Origin: Acanthaster planci
Taxonomy: Eukaryota; Echinodermata; Asteroidea; Valvatida; Acanthasteridae
DNA length: 64,000 bases
Direction: 5' to 3'
Assembly: GCF_001949145.1 (NCBI RefSeq)
Contig: NW_019091381.1
Coordinates: 1,600,524 to 1,664,523, forward strand
Under the pieces are notes generated by a model that saw only the letters and a list, made by a program, of their open reading frames with translations, did not search any database and was not told the DNA's origin. Each line of letters starts with the position of its first letter. Positions within the stretch are counted from its first letter, which is position 1. Position numbers and translations under genes: made by a program. Below are positions 59,601 to 64,000 of this stretch, in pieces.

Positions 59601-59950
59601 GCGACTAAAAGCTATGGTGACTACCACTTTATGCTTCTGGTTTGCTTCTAAACCTGTACACACTGTGGGAGCCCCTCCCCCAGTGAAAGCATACTCCTGA
59701 AAAGCCCAGTCTGAGTGGGGTTAAGTCATGTTCAAAACAGGACTCTTACCTGTCCAAAAAGATGACCTTGAGGCGTCCAACATTAGTGACAATGTGTAAT
59801 TGTGAGACCTGTAAGATGGAGAGAGGCAAAATTGCTACGTTTCAGTGACTGCTTTGCAACACTTGTTTCCATGCTGATGGTTTCAACTAAAGTTTCTTTT
59901 TGACAGGTCAGCAGCACATCAGACCTATCGATCCACTGTAAAAAGATTTA
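53697..59950 (-). CDS. Unidentified gene of many small exons (tentative)
   Basis: I cannot name a product. On the minus strand a series of short stretches has good splice sites on both sides, and neighbouring ones sometimes agree in phase. The best are 59605-59454 (contains VKTTLQILGQSDINVNSNQG and FLDWLSVHLDF), 57850-57801 (MAVPGGNLLAGSEFLPR), 56551-56475 (LPGFFSPCIGNTVGKTVLLV), 56285-56223 (VCDTFVLTFTHFDLTFIEYL), which joins it in phase, 55853-55805 (FPRCGHSNLLTSDTSLR), followed in phase by 55548-55488 (QFGAPADFMDSPQQCCSKKA), and 54675-54624 (VFLRQTSHILSDVVYLH). A possible last exon near 53766 follows a strong pyrimidine tract. Several exons in between could not be placed consistently, and no start codon was found. 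A decayed gene or chance signals in repeat-rich DNA remain possible. Confidence 0.35.
54811..55275. repeat. Diverged pair of related segments
   Basis: GGGCTTTGGTTGTTGCTCTC at 54804-54823 and TGGCTTTGGTTGCTGCTCTC at 55222-55241, with about 55 bases following each, are alike; both continue to GA(C/T)...GGCAAA and align without large gaps. The spacing is about 417 bp. The differences are not concentrated at third codon positions, which argues against selection as coding repeats. Confidence 0.5.
56634..57212. repeat. Second diverged pair of related segments
   Basis: TTGGTGGTTTTCGGCACGGC (56634) and TTGGTGGCTTTCGGCATGG (57139) begin two segments that stay alignable for about 75 bases, to CTCAGCC/CTTAGCC. 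The spacing is about 505 bp. This suggests old local duplication in this unassigned region. Confidence 0.5.
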
Positions 59951-62027
59951 TATAATCATGGGATTTCATGTGTCCCTATCTGAGTGTCATCATAGTGCTG
60001 CAGACTGCTCACAGAATCACAAGATCACGAGATCAAATTGGGCACAAACCTTTGGAAAGTCAGCCTTTCGGGTTGAAGACTCGTATACGTCTTGCATCTC
60101 CTGCTTGGTTCAGTCATACACCTTACATTGTTTAAGACAAAAGTTATTATCAACCTCAGCCACACCATGAGCCCAGAGCTCATGCAAATTTCCCAGCAAC
60201 GGCGGGGAATTTTAATTTTATTTTATCAAATTTATGAAATTCATACAATTGATAGGCGTAGTTGTTTTAGGAATTAACTTAATTTCGATTTAGATTTGAA
60301 TTTTTATATGTCGAATTTAAAAAATGACCTTTTTTATTGACGTTTGACGGAAAGTTCATGTGCATACCATGGCAATTCTCATTATATGCCGTCAATACAC
60401 CATCAACACACAATAGTAATGTCAACACAATATCAACTCCTCAAAAATACAAGTTCAATTGACAAACGAGGCATAGCAATCTAATACTTGGGCTGAAAGA
60501 CTTTCCCCGTAGTTGGAAGTCACAAATCAATTTTCAAAATTGAGTTTTTTCACATGAAAAAAAAAATTATCTCTAGGGGTGCAGACCAATAGTTCAAGTG
60601 AAAATTTCTGGCCAGCTCAATAGCATTCAAAGTGCCCCCAAAGTATCTTTTGAACGAGGAGATTGTTTTGCCCCCAAAATGATGAGATTGTGTAAATCCT
60701 TGCCAGGATCAACTCCCAGGGTCTTTGAGCTTTCATATGAGAGCAGAATGGCTAAAAACTACGGTTGAAAAATAGTCCTGAATGTCCAAGAAAGTTGAGG
60801 GTTGTCACTTGAAAAATGGCCGCAATTAGACTTCAGAAAAATCAGTTTTTTGGGGGGTGATTTTGCTTTGTGGGAATAATTAATGGGAGAGTTGTCCCTT
60901 TGCCCAGACGCGAGTGCAAGAAATTGAACAACCTCTGACCTCAAGATTACGATAATGGTCCCAACTGCCAAAAATATCCAATTGGCGAACACTTTACAGT
61001 TGAGTACCGTCTCTTTTGGTTTTAACGTGTTTTGGAGGTGTTGATGCTTAGCAGATGGTGTGTCGACGGTCCGTCGCATGTTGACGGTGATTAGTTTGAC
61101 CGTACCGTGGCTTCACTCATCCCCAGCACCCTTATGCACTGGCCATGTTGTACTAAAACGCTGCAAATATTTTACATGACGTGTGTGCAGAAAAGTTTGT
61201 CATGTTTGTGATCTGGTCACACTGTAACTTGATACGAACACGGCAATCGGACATGATTGATTGGTGATGCGTCACCTAAACTAAGGTAGGTTACCGCTCC
61301 ATGGTGAAACTTGAACCATATTATTGTTAAACATGATGTGTTAAACTTGACGCGTTTTCAATTTTACACTTTTCATGCAACAGGCGGTTTTTTTTAACAT
61401 GCCGATGTAAAAATATCATATCGATATATCGTCCGATCGTCTAGTGAATAAATGTATCGAGATGCACCGATTTATCGATGCATTGTTTCAAACGTTTGGG
61501 CAGGATCGGAGTCAAGATTACAATGCTGACATGACTGAATACAATTTCTTCCCAATTCTCAACAATATTAACAATCAAAAGCACAAATTGACAGGACATT
61601 CCATACTCAAACATTTACGGCTAGAACATTAGCATCATTTAACGCGTTAGCTTTGTAACTACATAGAACCAAGTTTCAATCTTCGAATTTAATGCATACA
61701 AGTACATGTATGTGAGAACCCAGAAACATTAAATTTCAGCTGAATAAATAATCGCAAAAAGTCTCAAAGTAAGCTTCAGACCTGAGCTGAAGGTTTAAAG
61801 AAAGTAAGGGACACACTACTCGTCTACTTATTTCCTAAATGTGTCGGATGATAATGGATTTCAAGACCACTTTTTCACCGGTCGACATCCTTCAACTCAC
61901 CTCTCATGCGCGGCCATACGTGAAAAGGTCGAGGCAGCATCCACGTGCGCAATTTATAGGTCAATCTAGCTGGTACTCTGAAGTGCACAATGCCTTCGAA
62001 TAAAGTGTTGGGTACCAGCTATATTAC
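59951..62027. other. No supported gene
   Basis: It is AT-rich with several chance frames, the longest on the minus strand at 60759-61079 (106 codons, one hydrophobic stretch, no family signal). A hidden 5' exon of the neighbouring tentative gene could lie here. Confidence 0.4.
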
Positions 62028-62195
62028 AATACGGGCGATTCACTCCTATCCTAGAGTTTGCAACGCGTTGGCCAATTACAATGCTCAAAATCTGTTGACC
62101 TTTTCAAACGCACACTGAGTCGACAGATTTCGGGCATTGTGATTGGCCAATGCGTTCAAACTCTTGGAGGCGCGCTATTGTGAATCGCCCGCATT
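62028..62195. mobile_element. Foldback MITE, copy E
   Basis: It starts AATACGGGCGATTCACTCC and ends TTGTGAATCGCCCGCATT, and folds end to end. With copy A it keeps the best-preserved termini of the family in this window. Confidence 0.85.
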
Positions 62196-64000
62196 GGCCA
62201 TTCTTACACAAGATACTGTTTATCGTGATAAGCTCTTCCAAAGTTGAGAGACAGCGCTAGCAGCAGATCGGCCCAGTACTGGAAAATGCTCGGGGTGCTT
62301 GCGTTGCCAGGATGGGGGAAGTTAGAAAGTGAAAAGAAGGTTAAAGAGTCTGATGATGAAAAACCAAACTTGGGAATTGGTCAACTGAGGTTGACAATTT
62401 TAAAATTTGTTACTAAAACGGGACGATAAACATCAAAGTCATGAGATGTGCATTCATCTTTTTAGAATTTTGCCTAGGATCATATTTTTTCATTGAAAAG
62501 TGCAACTTTTTAAAACACAATTTCCAGTGCTTTTCCTGACAAATGAGGGCGCTCTGTTAAGTTGCGGCGATTTACACATATTGGAGGTGGGTGTTCAAAT
62601 TGTGAATCCCATTGAGAAAACCTTGCTCACCGAACCACTGACATGAACTGAAATAATAAATTACCGACGTAAACAAAAGTTATGACAGCAAAATGTCCGA
62701 TATTCTGGCAAATTTTAGTGAAGAAATAAACGTAGCAAGCTGAGGTTACGTTTATTCAATGGAAAACATAGCACTTTTGTTTGTGAATATGCTAATTTCA
62801 TTTGCATAAAAGTAAAGGGGCACCAGCGAAGGGATTCGAAAGAGCATTTAAAAGAAGTGTATAAAGGTCAGATTGCATTGACCTTTGAAATGACCAAAAA
62901 CAGTCTTCCGATAAGCTCACGATGCGACTAGATAACAAAGCCACAAACGTTTAAATTTTATATCAAGGACACTGAATTTTTCATGAGATTTTTAAAACTT
63001 GATTGAAGTTCGGGGTGTCGTTATATCGCGTTTCCTTTCAACACTTGAACCGACTGTTGGAACAGACAGGCTCAGTAAAACAAGGGCCATGTTGTCAAGG
63101 AAGATCAAAGTCAAATCCAGCTTGATGTGCCAAAATATTCAAGACGATGCTCCGATCTCTATCAAAATTTCACGCGTATTCAGTTTGTACGTAAAAGGCT
63201 AGTTGTTTTAATTCAAACAAACTTTCGCTCAATAGAGACACACAATCAATATTAGCTTAAGATAATGAACCCATAGGTCAATGGACGTATCAAAGTGAAA
63301 TATCCCTTGACTGAATCAGTAAATAATTGTGCGTGTACAGCCCTCTATAAGTCTTTCGACGCCTGAGAGGCGTTTTGACTGCATATGCGCCGACGATGCG
63401 ACAAGAATAATGCAAGCGCAAGGTCCGCGAGTGAAAAGGCGCGTCTGCGTCGCAGGCTTTTGGAAACGATGCCACCCCGCTGTTCAATATTAGACCGATC
63501 TATATGCGGGCGGCGCAGGCATATATAGCAGTGAAGGGAGACTCCCAAACGAGAGAGCGGTGTTTTACCGAGGACAAAAATTGCCGTTGAAACAGCGGGA
63601 ACTTGAACCATACGTTGCCGCGGCACGGGAACCTTGATTAACAACCGATACGAAACGTTGATGGTGGCAGGCTGCACCCGTCCAAAATAGGTTTGTGAGT
63701 TGCGTTTGCTTGAGGTATGGATATTCAGGATATGATCTAGTGTCAGACTCCATAGAAGGAAATTGCTGAAAAACAGAGCAATCAAACACACGGCACGTGG
63801 AGGCAGGCACACCTCGTGCATGAGATATCACAGCAGGATGTGACTGGTGTGTTGATTGGAAAGAGGTTGCTCCTCCGGACAGTGGACTGTGATGGTGAGT
63901 TGGTGATGCGGAATATGATGACCGCAGGGTAGAAATAATTGACATTGATAACACTTATCAAGTGTCCGTCGCTATGCTTTAATCGAGGATGACATTGGGA
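62196..64000. other. Unassigned region, possible promoter near 63520
   Basis: The plus strand has GCATATATAGCAG at about 63518-63530, a TATA-like box just downstream of a GC-richer block (63360-63540). A plus-strand transcript could start near 63550 and continue beyond the window. On the minus strand, two long overlapping frames (63345-63821 and 63565-63954) cover the same block; one begins with a hydrophobic stretch (LIALFFSNFLLWSLTL). I cannot choose between a first exon on either strand and chance open frames. Confidence 0.3.

Noticed and set aside
63345-63954. Two minus-strand frames of 129-158 codons as protein genes
   Set aside because: They overlap in different frames in a GC-richer block. 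Neither has family similarity or splice partners.

Overview
The window is animal nuclear DNA: every recognisable gene is split into many short exons with GT-AG introns, and AT-rich introns are full of small transposon-derived repeats. The gene set (a DBH/MOXD1-type copper monooxygenase, a single-domain angiotensin-converting enzyme, glomulin, a C2H2 zinc-finger protein and a SMYD methyltransferase) and the abundant words AGGCCTA and TACATGTA suggest a marine invertebrate deuterostome, perhaps an echinoderm. That placement is an inference from sequence style. There are two runs of N (17221-17245 and 49993-50377), so this is a draft assembly.

Layout. 1-1919 (+) holds the last exons of an unidentified gene cut by the window edge. 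2.8-6.2 kb is a decayed virus-like DNA transposon with protein-primed type B DNA polymerase fragments, enclosed by an inverted pair of short repeats. 6.2-11.8 kb is repeat-rich with no gene I can support. 11964-20522 (+) is a 13-exon moxd1-like gene with all six expected copper ligands. 21473-30899 (-) is a 13-exon ACE-like gene with its zinc site intact and a hydrophobic C-terminal tail; it lies tail to tail with moxd1. 32838-39386 (+) is a complete 15-exon glomulin gene, head to head with ACE. 41711-about 43741 (-) is a six-finger C2H2 gene. 46404-52497 (-) is a SMYD-type SET/MYND methyltransferase interrupted by a sequence gap. 53.7-59.9 kb (-) contains a string of small exon-like segments that I could not identify. 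The rest to 64 kb is mostly unassigned.

No functional link between the neighbouring genes is evident. The most informative oddities are structural: five copies of one foldback MITE; a 190-bp hAT-type MITE with a perfect 8-bp target duplication; a 49-bp minisatellite expanded inside a TIR element; a duplicated moxd1 exon next to an assembly gap; a stop-free, 120-nt, in-phase intron in the zinc-finger gene; and a duplicated exon fragment plus a splice-phase conflict in the SMYD gene. I worked out exon boundaries by hand from splice consensus, reading phase and family conservation. Phases close throughout moxd1, ACE and glomulin, which is strong internal support.
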